DNA from: Paraburkholderia hospita
Lineage (GTDB): Bacteria > Pseudomonadota > Gammaproteobacteria > Burkholderiales > Burkholderiaceae
Reading direction: 5' to 3'
Length of the DNA: 64,000 nucleotides
NCBI RefSeq assembly: GCF_002902965.1
Contig: NZ_CP026108.1
Location: 868,001 to 932,000 of the forward strand
Made by a program: the position numbers and the translations under genes. The notes below the pieces were generated by a model. It did not search any database and was not told where the DNA came from. It worked only from the letters and a program-made list of their open reading frames with translations. Position 1 is the stretch's first letter. Each line of letters begins with the position of its first letter. Shown piece after piece: positions 37,589 to 46,574 of this stretch.

Positions 37589-37974
37589 TGGATAGCAGCC
37601 CCGGAAGCACTTTGCTTCAGGCAGTTTCCACTATCTGGTCGCTGCAAAAAAGACACAATAGAGATCTCCGCAAGAAATTCGTTACGGCGTAACGAATACA
37701 CCAAGTAGCCCCGATATCTGCAGACCGACTGGCCGGACCGCATCAGAAGCGCATACCGGCGGGCGCTCTCCCATCGCGACCGTCACGCCTCGCTACCGTT
37801 TCAAGTCGTGCACCGCCGTATCATGCGGTGCACGTCCAAAATGCACTGCGTAATATACGTGCTCTCATAAGGTCATTCCCGGTACCGTCGATAACGAGGC
37901 GAAAATTAAAGCTCAGGTTGAACTTCTCCTGATGCACGAAGAAAAAGCGGGCGAGATTCTCGAGGCGAACGTTA
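37589..37974. other. Gap between small island genes and the helicase
   Basis: No supported gene. It holds the perfect 21-bp palindrome at 37677-37697. No nuclease partner gene, as in Gabija-type pairs, is found here. Confidence 0.5.
37677..37697. repeat. Perfect 21-bp palindrome, core GTTACGGCGTAAC
   Basis: Nine-base arms ATTCGTTAC and GTAACGAAT around GGC, perfectly complementary. It lies about 90 bases after the stop of the small gene at 37376-37588 and 280 bases before the helicase. Confidence 0.8.
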
Positions 37975-39804
37975 ATGCATCTTACTAAAGGCCAACGGGA
38001 TGTCATGCGTGCCGACGGCCATCTGCTGGTGGTTGGCGGTCCAGGATCAGGCAAGACAACTGTTTCGATCCTGAAAGCCGCAAAGGTCGCCGGGAGCGAA
38101 CTGGCGGCAGGACAGAAGATCCTGTTTGTCAGTTTTTCGCGGGCATCTCTCGTGCGCGTTGAAGAGGCCATCGAACGCCAACAGAAGATGGCTATGGAAG
38201 AGAAGCGTCGCCTCGACTTCGAGACGTACCCTTCATTCTTCTGGCGTATTCTGAAGACTCACGGGCATCTCATCGGCCTACCAAGACGAATCGGTGTTCT
38301 CACTCCACCTGCAGAAGCCATTGCGCTCGCAGACATCCGTGCGCGGTTTCCGGGAAGAAAGCTGACAGATGGACAAATAGAGGCGAAGCGCCTCGCTGAA
38401 GAGCGAGAGCGCGCACGTCTGGCAATAGACGAAGGACGCGTCTGCTTTGATCTGTTTGCAACGTATGCCGGTGACATCCTGTGTGGGAGCGAACGCGTGT
38501 CTCGCCTCGTAGCCGACATGTACCCTGTCGTCATCCTTGCTGAATTCCAGGACACAAACAGTGCCCAATGGCGGGTAGTACGGGCGCTCGGCCGGCATTC
38601 CCGACTCATAGCACTTGGCGATCCCGCGCAGCGAATCTACGACTGGATCGGCGCGGGTTCGGGCCGCCTTGATCAATTCCGGAAAGTCTTTAATCCAGTT
38701 AATGTCGACCTGCTGTCCGATAATCATCGCAGCAGTGGTACGGAAATCGGTACGTATGGTGACGACCTCCTGACCGGGAGAATCTGCCAGAAAATCTACG
38801 AAGGCGTCACGGTCCGGTATTTCGAGCCGTACATGGCTCCGGCTATCGCAATGCTCGTAGCGGCTACCTTCGCCGCGCGGCAGCGCCTTGTAAACCGAGG
38901 AACCACGGAATGGTCACTGGCAATTCTGGTTCCCACAAACAAGATGACGCAGCTTGTCTCAGATGCTCTGCGTCTGCCTGCGGCTGGGATGCCCGAGATC
39001 TCGCACACCGCGGTAGTCGAGATGGAAGCCGCCATTCTTGCGGCAGACGTCATCGCGCTACTGATGCAGCCTGCTTCAAGTCCCCGTCACTTTGCACGGT
39101 TTGTCGATCTACTTAGCCACTATTACCTCGGTAAAGGAGGTGACGAGCCGCGACACGAATCCCTCAATGAAGCCGCACGCTTACGCAAGGGATATGAGGA
39201 ACTGTTTGTCGCGCAGGCTAGCGGCAAGATGATTCGCAAGAACAGCATCATCGTTAACGTTCTGGCAGTGTATGACCAGGTTCGTTCGTTGAAACTGACG
39301 GGTGACCCTGACGCTGACTGGCGTGCGATCAGACGCGTGCTAGAGGGAGGCGCGTGTAAGCGCCTGCGTGAAGTGGCCGAAGACGTAAGGGGTATTAGCC
39401 TACTCCAGCATGGCACCCAGTTGCATCAGACCCTTTCGCAAGACTGGAGGAACAATGGCGGATACTGTAACGCCCTCGATATCGCGAGGGAGGCCTTCAT
39501 TCGACAGCATTTCTCAACTGACGCGAAATCCGAGTCGGGTATCATCGTAATGAACATGGACAAGGCAAAGGGAAAGCAGTTCGACGAAGTGATCATCTTC
39601 GAAGGATGGCCGGTGAGCCGTAGGGGACTGCCGCCCTTCAATGGCGACAGAATTGTGCGCCTCAATTTACGAGAAAACATTGATGAGCTGGCCCGTCAGT
39701 CGCTCCGCATCAGCGTCACGCGCGCGAAGCGCCAGGTAACGATTCTGACGCCGCGAACCGATCCTTGCGTGCTGCTTGCGAGCGGATCCATGAGCCGAAT
39801 CTGA
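37975..39804 (+). CDS. UvrD/Rep-family superfamily 1 helicase-like protein
   Basis: The 609-residue protein has SF1 helicase motifs in order: Q-motif TKGQRDVMRAD, Walker A GGPGSGKTT at 21-29, motif Ia KILFVSFSRASL, motif II at 187-193, motif III-like LIALGDPAQRIYDWIGAG, motif IV region DNHRSSGTEIG, and the C-terminal motifs VMNMDKAKGKQFDEVIIFEG and LRISVTRAKRQVTILTPR. Motif II reads LAEFQDTN: the metal-binding Asp is Ala189 (codon GCT at 38539-38541). Loss of this residue would normally cripple ATP hydrolysis. It stands alone in the defence-type region. It could act in DNA repair, conjugation or defence. Confidence 0.88.
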   Translation: MHLTKGQRDVMRADGHLLVVGGPGSGKTTVSILKAAKVAGSELAAGQKILFVSFSRASLVRVEEAIERQQKMAMEEKRRLDFETYPSFFWRILKTHGHLIGLPRRIGVLTPPAEAIALADIRARFPGRKLTDGQIEAKRLAEERERARLAIDEGRVCFDLFATYAGDILCGSERVSRLVADMYPVVILAEFQDTNSAQWRVVRALGRHSRLIALGDPAQRIYDWIGAGSGRLDQFRKVFNPVNVDLLSDNHRSSGTEIGTYGDDLLTGRICQKIYEGVTVRYFEPYMAPAIAMLVAATFAARQRLVNRGTTEWSLAILVPTNKMTQLVSDALRLPAAGMPEISHTAVVEMEAAILAADVIALLMQPASSPRHFARFVDLLSHYYLGKGGDEPRHESLNEAARLRKGYEELFVAQASGKMIRKNSIIVNVLAVYDQVRSLKLTGDPDADWRAIRRVLEGGACKRLREVAEDVRGISLLQHGTQLHQTLSQDWRNNGGYCNALDIAREAFIRQHFSTDAKSESGIIVMNMDKAKGKQFDEVIIFEGWPVSRRGLPPFNGDRIVRLNLRENIDELARQSLRISVTRAKRQVTILTPRTDPCVLLASGSMSRI

Positions 39805-40170
39805 AGCATTTTGAGGCGTTCGAGGACTGGCACACGGGACGATAGACGTCGGTTTCTGGCTTGCAAGGCGCACCGGTTCTACTGACCAAAAGAGGGGCGC
39901 GCGCTGCATCCCAATCACTTTAGCGCCCGCCCGCCAGTATCCGGGGCACCGTGAGAATACTTCGAATGCATATTGTTGGTAGTTGGAGAAGGCGGCCGTA
40001 GGTCTGCTGGTACTGCCCTTGGGAGCCTATGCGCCCCTGCCCGCCCAAGGCTACACTTGGGTCAGCCGGCAGACTTTTTTGCCGCGAACCGCACACGCAC
40101 ACATAACGTCAATCCCTCTCCTTAAGTCTCGACCGCGCTGGCATTCAGCACTTGCCGCGCCCCACATATC
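39805..40170. other. Gap before hemF
   Basis: No supported gene. GC content rises toward hemF. The purD gene that often precedes hemF in Burkholderia is not seen here. Confidence 0.45.
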
Positions 40171-41103
40171 ATGACCGATTCGATTCACGACGCTCACGAC
40201 ATCCAGACTGTCCGCACCTGGCTGCAAGACTTTCAGACAAGGATCGCCGACGCGCTGGGTGGGTTTGACGGCACGCCGCTCGCCACCGACAGTTGGCACC
40301 GCGCGCCCGACGAGAACCTGCGCGGCGGCGGCTGCACGCGCATTCTGGAAGATGGTGCGTTCTTCGAACGCGCGGGCATTGGCTTCTCGGACGTACAAGG
40401 CGACGCGCTGCCCGGCTCGGCGAGCGCGCTGCGTCCGCAACTGGCAGGGCGCGGCTTCGAAGCGATGGGCGTGTCGCTCGTGTTGCATCCGCGCAACCCG
40501 TACTGTCCGACCGTTCACATGAACGTGCGCCTCCTGGTCGCGACGAAAGCGGGCGAAGCGCCCGTGTTCTGGTTCGGCGGCGGCATGGATCTGACGCCCT
40601 ACTACGGGTTCGAGGAAGACGCGTGGCATTTCCACCGGGTCTGCCGCGACGCGCTGCAACCGTACGGCGACGACCTCTACCCGCGCTTCAAGCGCTGGTG
40701 CGACGACTACTTCTTCCTGAAGCATCGCAATGAGCCGCGCGGCATCGGCGGGATTTTCTTCGACGATTTCTCGGAGCCCGGCTTCGACAAATCGTTCGCG
40801 ATGGTCAAGAGCGTTGGCGACGCGTTCCTGAATGCGTATCTGCCCATCATCGAGAAACGCCGCGACATGCCGTACGGCCAACCCGAGCGCGACTTCCAGG
40901 CGTACCGGCGCGGCCGTTACGTCGAATTCAACCTCGTGTTCGACCGTGGCACACTGTTCGGGCTGCAAAGCGGGGGACGTACGGAATCGATCCTGATGTC
41001 GATGCCGCCTGTCGTGAAATGGCGCTACGACTGGCAGCCCGAGCCGGGTACACCGGAAGCGCGCCTATACAGCGACTTTCTCGTGCCGCGTGAGTGGGTC
41101 TGA
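40171..41103 (+). CDS. hemF: Oxygen-dependent coproporphyrinogen III oxidase
   Basis: The 310-residue protein is full length for HemF. It decarboxylates coproporphyrinogen III to protoporphyrinogen IX with O2 in the cytoplasm. Family motifs are all present: [80 protein letters not shown] and [23 protein letters not shown] 40171. It is followed by a broken nadD, which is the normal hemF neighbour in Burkholderia, so the segment appears to be a displaced copy of a chromosomal hemF-nadD locus. GC content and codon use are unlike the helicase upstream. Probably functional. Confidence 0.96.
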   Translation: MTDSIHDAHDIQTVRTWLQDFQTRIADALGGFDGTPLATDSWHRAPDENLRGGGCTRILEDGAFFERAGIGFSDVQGDALPGSASALRPQLAGRGFEAMGVSLVLHPRNPYCPTVHMNVRLLVATKAGEAPVFWFGGGMDLTPYYGFEEDAWHFHRVCRDALQPYGDDLYPRFKRWCDDYFFLKHRNEPRGIGGIFFDDFSEPGFDKSFAMVKSVGDAFLNAYLPIIEKRRDMPYGQPERDFQAYRRGRYVEFNLVFDRGTLFGLQSGGRTESILMSMPPVVKWRYDWQPEPGTPEARLYSDFLVPREWV

Positions 41104-41158
41104 CGCGCTCCGTCGCGCTACCCTCGCTCCAAGCGCCAGGGAAAAGGACCACAACTGA

Positions 41159-41568
41159 ATGCGAACCGCTCAATCCGTCGCTCTGAAACGGGCATTGCGC
41201 CGCCGCGTCGGCATACTCGACGGCACACACTCGATCTGACCGAACTCGTGCTGATGCCAGCCCATCAGCCGTGGCGGAAAGCACATGTGCCGGCGGCCGC
41301 GTACCGGCGCGTCATGACCCGCGCAACCGCCGCGTCGCTGACGCTGCTGGACGTGACACTTGGCGAGCGCGGCGGAAAAGAAACGTCGATCTCCCTGCTG
41401 ATCGGCGCGGCCCAGCCAGTTCGGCTCGACACCTGGCGCGACAGGCAACAACTGTTCGACTACGCGCATATCGCGGCGACGAAGCGTCCCAGTCTCGACT
41501 TCACGGCCGTGACGCCAAGCAGTAATCGAGGCGATTCCGCAGCGGTCGGCGGACACGAACATGAGTGA
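41159..41568 (+). pseudogene. nadD: Remnant of nicotinate-nucleotide adenylyltransferase gene
   Basis: From ATG 41159 the frame gives RRRVGILDGTHSI and stops, a damaged form of the NadD start RRIGILGGTFDPIHxGH. In another frame come LTELVLMPAHQPWRKAHVPA, RRVMTRATAASLTLLDVTLG and ETSISLLIGAAQPVRLDTWR followed by LFDYAHIAATKRP, matching the NadD middle with the usual LIGADQLxRLDTW motif. The parts between GGT and LTELVLMP, and between LLDVTL and SISLLIG, are deleted. NadD makes NaAD in NAD synthesis; this copy cannot. Confidence 0.85.
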
Positions 41569-41665
41569 TGGGCTGAGAACCGCGTTGGCAGCCCTGTTGT
41601 GCAGACAACGCGCATAACGAGCGCTTCACGCGATCCCTTCCGTTCGGAGTGCCGCCTTCTCAGCG

Positions 41666-43171
41666 TTAGCGCAACTTCCAGCGTTTTTTCTTTCTCATCC
41701 GCAGCGACTGCCCGCCAGCCGCCAAAAAAGTTAACAGAAGGCTAAGGGGCATCGTTCGCGCGTAAAAATAGCCCTGAGCCAGGTCCACGCCCGACTGACT
41801 GGCCGCCTCATGATGTTTCACACTTTCAACGCCCTCGGCAATTACCGTCGCTCCCGAAGGACGAACCGCGCGGACCAATGCATTCAGGCGCTGCCGACGC
41901 TCTTCCTCGTCGAGCGTCATGATGCGCCGGTCGAATTTAACCTGCTCGAACCCAAAAAATTCAAGCAATAACGGATCCGGCGGAGCGTCGTCAATATCGG
42001 TAAGCGCAAACCGCACGCGCCTTGCTCTTAGCGCGGCGACTGTTCCCTGAACGTCGATCGTCGGCGCCGCGCCACGGTGCTGTGACATGTTTAGCACCAG
42101 TCGGGGAAGGATCGCCTTTGCAGAGCGGGTGACATCCGACGCGAAGCCTCGGCTTTCGACATGATCCGAGTAAACATTTACGCCGATGTAAAGCGCACTG
42201 TCTGCCGTCGGCTCTGCGAGCTCCCGCGCCACTGTAGACAGCACGAAGCGGGTAAGCCGCGCGATCAATCGAGTTTTCTCAAGGATCCGCATGTAGTAGG
42301 CAGGTCCCTTGAGGCCATGCTCTGCATTCGTCCATCGGAGCATCGCCTCAACGCCGACGCATTTACCGTCGTGCAGGCTCATCACCGGTTGATACTCCAG
42401 GCGAAACTCCCCTCTTCTCAAGCCAGCCTCAGCTGCGCGGACGAGCCGAGCCTCAGGTGCGAGGCGTCGCTTGTAGAAAACCCAAATGCCCAAGCTGAAC
42501 AAGCCGACCAATGCCAGCCACAAGACTATCCACAACGCGAACCAAGGTGATAGATGAACGTCCTGGCCCGGGTTTCCTTTCGAGACCGGAAGAGTCGGGT
42601 GCAATTCGCTTTCCGATATCTCGAGCGCCCTCTGCGTTTCATTGCCGGTTGGCGGAGCCATATCACAAGGATGAGATGTGCTGCATCCAGCAGTATCCGG
42701 CAGATCGATACTGTCCGAGGGTTCGGTGGCTGCAGGTGCGCGAATATTCGTATCAGGCGCGGCGAATGGGGACCAGCGGACACCACTTGCTGCTCTCGAG
42801 AGATCGGAGGGAGCGGCGGTCCGGTCAGGCAGCCGGAAGAAAGATTGGACCGCCGGCGCAAAGCATCCCACCCGTGGCGCCACCGCTACCGACTCTAGTG
42901 GCCCCTCCAACGTTGCAGACGGCGTCACTGATGCGGCAGGAGATGTGCATGCAACGGAAAATCGAAACGACTCAACAGCGACGTGATCTGGGCCACTAGA
43001 GACCGCCCGTATAACGTCGTCCCGGGACTGCTGACCGGAGACGGTGGTCACCGCTGGCTTCACGGATTTCGCCAATGTTAGCAAGGACACAACAAGCACC
43101 AATGCCGCGGCATGGATTGAGTATCGCGCGACCGAACGATGACGACCGCTCAACAAATGCCCTCCTTCCAC
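41666..43171 (-). CDS. Membrane-anchored protein with a degenerate EAL domain
   Basis: The 501-residue protein has one N-terminal helix (about 17-34), a periplasmic Pro/Ala/Ser-rich region of 175 residues with no known fold, a second helix (about 210-232) and a C-terminal EAL-type domain (about 250-490). The signature is EAM (275-277) within VGVEAMLRW. The metal-site DDFGTG is changed to TDIDDAPP, while the Asn of GVNVYSDHV, the Lys of EQVKFDRRIM and VIAEGVES are kept. c-di-GMP hydrolysis is therefore doubtful; it may bind c-di-GMP or partners. ATG 43171. No neighbour shares its strand closely except the MCP upstream. Confidence 0.85.
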   Translation of the reverse strand: MEGGHLLSGRHRSVARYSIHAAALVLVVSLLTLAKSVKPAVTTVSGQQSRDDVIRAVSSGPDHVAVESFRFSVACTSPAASVTPSATLEGPLESVAVAPRVGCFAPAVQSFFRLPDRTAAPSDLSRAASGVRWSPFAAPDTNIRAPAATEPSDSIDLPDTAGCSTSHPCDMAPPTGNETQRALEISESELHPTLPVSKGNPGQDVHLSPWFALWIVLWLALVGLFSLGIWVFYKRRLAPEARLVRAAEAGLRRGEFRLEYQPVMSLHDGKCVGVEAMLRWTNAEHGLKGPAYYMRILEKTRLIARLTRFVLSTVARELAEPTADSALYIGVNVYSDHVESRGFASDVTRSAKAILPRLVLNMSQHRGAAPTIDVQGTVAALRARRVRFALTDIDDAPPDPLLLEFFGFEQVKFDRRIMTLDEEERRQRLNALVRAVRPSGATVIAEGVESVKHHEAASQSGVDLAQGYFYARTMPLSLLLTFLAAGGQSLRMRKKKRWKLR

Positions 43172-43486
43172 GGAATGTTATGGGATTTCACTGCTCCCGA
43201 GGTGCTGACTGATCCAGATGTTATGTTACTTATGAATTAGATTGCTTACTGACTAGATTCACGAACTGTTACTGCCTAACACTTCGTGACGATTCTGCAT
43301 AACGGCGCACACATATGAAAACAGGTGCGTAGCAGAGCCGTCAGAAGCACGTTCTTCGCCAGCCACGTTATCGATGCTGTGATGTGTTTCAGTCACGTGG
43401 CATTCGTGCTAGACGACACCCGGTGGATTCTGATCGCCTCGAAGATCACGAAGACCTGAGAACTGGATCTGGTCGTTGGCTGAGAG
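43172..43486. other. Gap between EAL gene and MCP gene
   Basis: No supported gene. It contains the left copy of the 18-base repeat at 43268-43285. Confidence 0.5.
43268..43285 (+). repeat. 18-base direct repeat, left copy, flanking the MCP gene
   Basis: The sequence is GTTACTGCCTAACACTTC. The same motif with one change, GTTACTGTCTAACACTTC, lies at 45075-45092 in the same direction. The start resembles one arm of the recurrent palindrome (GTTACTGCGTAAC), so it may be a decayed relative. Confidence 0.6.
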
Positions 43487-44650
43487 CTAGCTCTTGATTA
43501 CATCCGCTACAACATGCGTTGTATTGGAAAGCTTGAACGCTGCAACAGCAACCTTTAGTTTGGCCGCCTGTTCCTCAAGCGACTGAGCTGTCGCCGCCGC
43601 CTGCTCGACGAGTGCAGCATTCTGTTGAGTCATATGATCCATCTGATTGACAGCCTGGTTGACCTGAACGATGCCATGACTCTGCTCTTCCGACGCACCA
43701 GCAATTTCGCCGACGATTTCCGAAACACGCCTAATCGCATCTCGGATGCCACCCATCGCGGTGCTTACTTCGATCGCCTGTTGCGACCCGTCCTGAATCG
43801 TGGCGACGGATGACGCAATAAGCTCCTTGATTTCTTTTGCCGCAGACGCAGATCGTTGAGCCAGACTTCGGACCTCACTAGCTACGACCGCGAAACCCCG
43901 CCCTTGTTCACCGGCGCGAGCAGCTTCGACAGCCGCATTAAGCGCAAGAATGTTTGTCTGGAATGCAATCCCTTCAATCACGCCAGTAATTTCGGAAATT
44001 TTATTCGAGCTACCGTTGATTCGCTCAATGGTCGCAACCATCGCTTCTACGATATCACCACCCGACCCAGCGATTTCAGTGGCGTCTACAGCCAGTGCAC
44101 TCGCCTGGCGGGCATTATCCGCGTTTTGCTTCACCGTCTCGGTCAGCTGCGTCATACTCGCCGCGGTCTCCTCCAATGAGGCCGCTTGTTGTTCAGTCCG
44201 TGAAGATAGGTCCAGATTGCCCGTTGCGATTTCTCGCGTCGAGATAGTGACGGATTCGGCCGACACATGTACTGCGGACATAGTCTCCTCTACGCGACGC
44301 ATTAACTTATCGAATGCGACGGCCGCGCGACCAAATTCGTCCATTCGGGGACTTGACGATCGCTTTGACAGATCGAGAGTTGTTGCGATTTCCTCGAATT
44401 TTCCACCCATGCGGTTAAGCCCGACGCATACGATTCGGTGCAGATGCGCGCCGCAGTAGATCGCGACAGCGCAACCTGCTAACGCCACTCCAATCAGGCC
44501 GATCAGAGAGAATCGGTATGACTGAGGCGCGCTCGCCTCCAGGCGGAACAGAGCGGTTGTCGCCCCTGCTCCGATGACGAGCATCAGTGTTGTCCAAATG
44601 CCAAACGCAAGCATTAACTTGAGCCTGATTGTGAAGACGAATTTCTGCAC
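43487..44650 (-). CDS. Methyl-accepting chemotaxis protein without a large periplasmic domain
   Basis: The 387-residue transducer has two closely spaced N-terminal helices (about 10-32 and 46-67) and almost no periplasmic loop. A HAMP-like linker ([20 protein letters not shown]) leads to the signalling coiled coil. The hairpin tip reads [20 protein letters not shown], and the methylation-region helices include [20 protein letters not shown]. It relays signals to CheA/CheW; the short loop suggests sensing within the membrane or cytoplasm. The C-terminus has no CheR-binding pentapeptide. ATG 44650. Confidence 0.93.
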   Translation of the reverse strand: MQKFVFTIRLKLMLAFGIWTTLMLVIGAGATTALFRLEASAPQSYRFSLIGLIGVALAGCAVAIYCGAHLHRIVCVGLNRMGGKFEEIATTLDLSKRSSSPRMDEFGRAAVAFDKLMRRVEETMSAVHVSAESVTISTREIATGNLDLSSRTEQQAASLEETAASMTQLTETVKQNADNARQASALAVDATEIAGSGGDIVEAMVATIERINGSSNKISEITGVIEGIAFQTNILALNAAVEAARAGEQGRGFAVVASEVRSLAQRSASAAKEIKELIASSVATIQDGSQQAIEVSTAMGGIRDAIRRVSEIVGEIAGASEEQSHGIVQVNQAVNQMDHMTQQNAALVEQAAATAQSLEEQAAKLKVAVAAFKLSNTTHVVADVIKS

Positions 44651-45074
44651 TTCGTATCCTTTCTTATTTACGACGCGACCGCGTGGAGAATATTCGCACC
44701 AGACGTGAGGCTTCGACGGGGCTAATTTTATTCAAATCGCTGGTGCTGACCGCATTTTCCTGCACTGTCAGCGTTTAGCGCGCTTTGGTTGGTATTGACG
44801 CGACGAGTCTTACCGTAGGAATTTGCGCCGTCGCCCTTCAAATTACGGCAGCGGTTCTATGCATCCTTATACGCGTTTACCCCTGAATCGATCCGACTGT
44901 TCTGATTGGTAAAGCGCCACTAATTCTTAGACCATGTCCACAGGCGCGGCGCTACGGGAAGTTAGTTGATAGACCTAAAGCCGCAACTCGAAGGCCGCGT
45001 TGCAGTGCTGTGGAACGTTGACGTTAGTACGCGCGCGAATTTTCCCTATAACCATGATTCGTCGCAGCCGTTGC

Positions 45075-45092
45075 GTTACTGTCTAACACTTC
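45075..45092 (+). repeat. 18-base direct repeat, right copy
   Basis: GTTACTGTCTAACACTTC is one base different from the copy at 43268-43285. The pair brackets the MCP gene about 1.8 kb apart. Confidence 0.6.
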
Positions 45093-45328
45093 CTATGGCG
45101 GCGCTTCCTGCCTGTGCAAACCGACCGAAATATCGCGATCGCATCACGCGCGATCGCATTGCGCCGACATGACGACTGGAGCAGACTCATTCAGCAACAC
45201 GCATGGGTGTGCACCGCCAACCTGTGAGCGGATCGCCCGGATGGCGCGCGCGTCGGGCAACGCTAGACCCCTCGCACGAGGCAACTGATTAGACGCAGTC
45301 GCGGATTGCATACGGACTGGTATCTGAT

Positions 45329-45360
45329 GCTGCCGCTCCTTATTTAGGGGACGCGGCAGC
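45329..45360 (-). terminator. Hairpin at the end of the ben operon
   Basis: GCTGCCGC (45329-45336) pairs perfectly with GCGGCAGC (45353-45360), 5 bases beyond the ridA stop on the minus strand. A U run is lacking, so it is a terminator-like or mRNA-stabilising hairpin. Confidence 0.5.
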
Positions 45361-45365
45361 GCGGG

Positions 45366-45764
45366 CTACTCAGGCAATACCGCCACCGCCTTGATCTCAA
45401 CGATATAGCCCGGTGTGCCGCCCAACATATGCGCGCCGACGGCCGTCCAGGCCGGTAGCGGATGCGCTGTTAGATATCGGTCGCGCACCTGCATAAACAG
45501 CGGCAAGTCACGCATGTCCGTATGAAAAGAGGTTATCTCAACCACGTCGTTCATCGATGCACCTGCTGCCGACAGTACAAGCTTGAGATTCTCGAACGCC
45601 TGCACTGTCTGGGCTTCACGGCCTTCGACGAGTTGCATGTCGGCGTCGCGACCAATCTGGCCGGACACATAAATGGTGTTGCCAGCCTTGAGCGCAGGTG
45701 CGTAGCGAATCTTCTCGTACACTGCCTCCATTCCCTCAGGGACAATGGCTTTTCGTTCGTTCAC
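45366..45764 (-). CDS. RidA/YjgF-family protein
   Basis: The 132-residue protein has the RidA chorismate-mutase-like fold: IRYAPALKAGNTIYVSGQIG, QTVQAFENLKLVLSAAGASM and the C-terminal LGGTPGYIVEIKAVAVLPE with a Glu in VEIKAV. The Arg that RidA uses for imine hydrolysis is not obvious at the usual place (the sequence reads PAWTAVGAHML), so it may belong to a Rid subgroup without deaminase action. It is the last gene after benD, with a gap of 33 bases, probably co-transcribed. It may remove a reactive side product of benzoate breakdown. Confidence 0.88.
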   Translation of the reverse strand: MNERKAIVPEGMEAVYEKIRYAPALKAGNTIYVSGQIGRDADMQLVEGREAQTVQAFENLKLVLSAAGASMNDVVEITSFHTDMRDLPLFMQVRDRYLTAHPLPAWTAVGAHMLGGTPGYIVEIKAVAVLPE

Positions 45765-45797
45765 AGAATGGGTCTCCTATATGTGAATATTAATACG

Positions 45798-46574
45798 TCA
45801 GCCGTTATCACCACCTGCGACCGGCAGGACCGCGCCAGTGATGTAGCTTGCTTCATCGGATGCGAGGAATAAAATGGGAGCGACCTGTTCGTCGACTGTG
45901 CCGTAACGCTTGAAGAAGGCAGATTCGGTCACCTGCTTTACTGCTTCACTCATCCAGACCTTCTCCTTTTCGTTGTCGCCAGCGGCATTGCGTGGGACAC
46001 GTCGCGGCGGCGCCTCCGTCCCGCCCGGCGCGGCTGCCACTACGCGGATGCCGTGTTCCGCATACTCCATCGCCAGTGACTGCGTCAGCGCATTCACACC
46101 GCCCTTAGCTGCAGAATACGGCACCCGACGGATCCCGCGCGTGGCATTCGATGAGACGTTGACAATAGTTCCACCTCCGCGCCTGAGCAAGTGCGGAAGT
46201 ACGGCATGGCATGCATACAGCGTCGGCATTAGGGAGCGGCGGATTTCGGCATCAATCTGCGCTGGTTCGAACTCGCCGAACGGGCGCATACGAATTGCAC
46301 CGCCTACGCCGTTAACCAGGATATCGATGCCGCCAAACGTGCGCGAGGCGAACGCCATCGCAGACGCCGCTCCTTCGTATGTCTCGAGGTCAGCCACGAA
46401 CCCTGCCGCTTCCGCTCCTTTCGCCTCCTCAGCAACTTCACAGACGAAGTCTGCGCGGTCGACAAGCACCACTCTGGCTCCCTCAGCAGCGGCACGAAGT
46501 GCCACACTGCGACAGATGCCTTGCGCGGCGCCGGTAATCACCATGACTTTGCCTGCAAAACGATGGTTGTTCAT
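45798..46574 (-). CDS. benD: cis-1,6-dihydroxycyclohexa-2,4-diene-1-carboxylate dehydrogenase
   Basis: The SDR-family BenD oxidises the benzoate cis-diol to catechol with loss of CO2, making NADH. From ATG 46574 (MNNHRFAGKVMVITGAAQGI) it is 258 residues, the usual length. The NAD loop is TGAAQGICRSVA. The catalytic Tyr/Lys pair is in VPYSAAKGGVNALTQSLAME. It ends GAVLPVAGGDNG. The ATG overlaps the true benC stop (ATGA). Because of one extra base in benC the two are read as a single 598-residue frame in this sequence. BenD itself is intact. Confidence 0.93.
   Translation of the reverse strand: MNNHRFAGKVMVITGAAQGICRSVALRAAAEGARVVLVDRADFVCEVAEEAKGAEAAGFVADLETYEGAASAMAFASRTFGGIDILVNGVGGAIRMRPFGEFEPAQIDAEIRRSLMPTLYACHAVLPHLLRRGGGTIVNVSSNATRGIRRVPYSAAKGGVNALTQSLAMEYAEHGIRVVAAAPGGTEAPPRRVPRNAAGDNEKEKVWMSEAVKQVTESAFFKRYGTVDEQVAPILFLASDEASYITGAVLPVAGGDNG

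Larger units (their letters stand above)
44651..45365. other. Gap between MCP gene and ridA
   Basis: About 715 bases without a supported gene. A 68-residue plus frame (44966-45172) has no domain. It includes the right copy of the 18-base repeat (45075-45092) and the hairpin after ridA (45329-45360). Confidence 0.5.

Noticed and set aside
37975..39804. Gabija-type pair for the UvrD-like helicase
   Set aside because: No OLD-family nuclease gene (GajA) lies next to it in the window.
40051..40968. 305-codon minus-strand open frame
   Set aside because: Shadow of hemF; no recognisable motifs, and hemF is certain.
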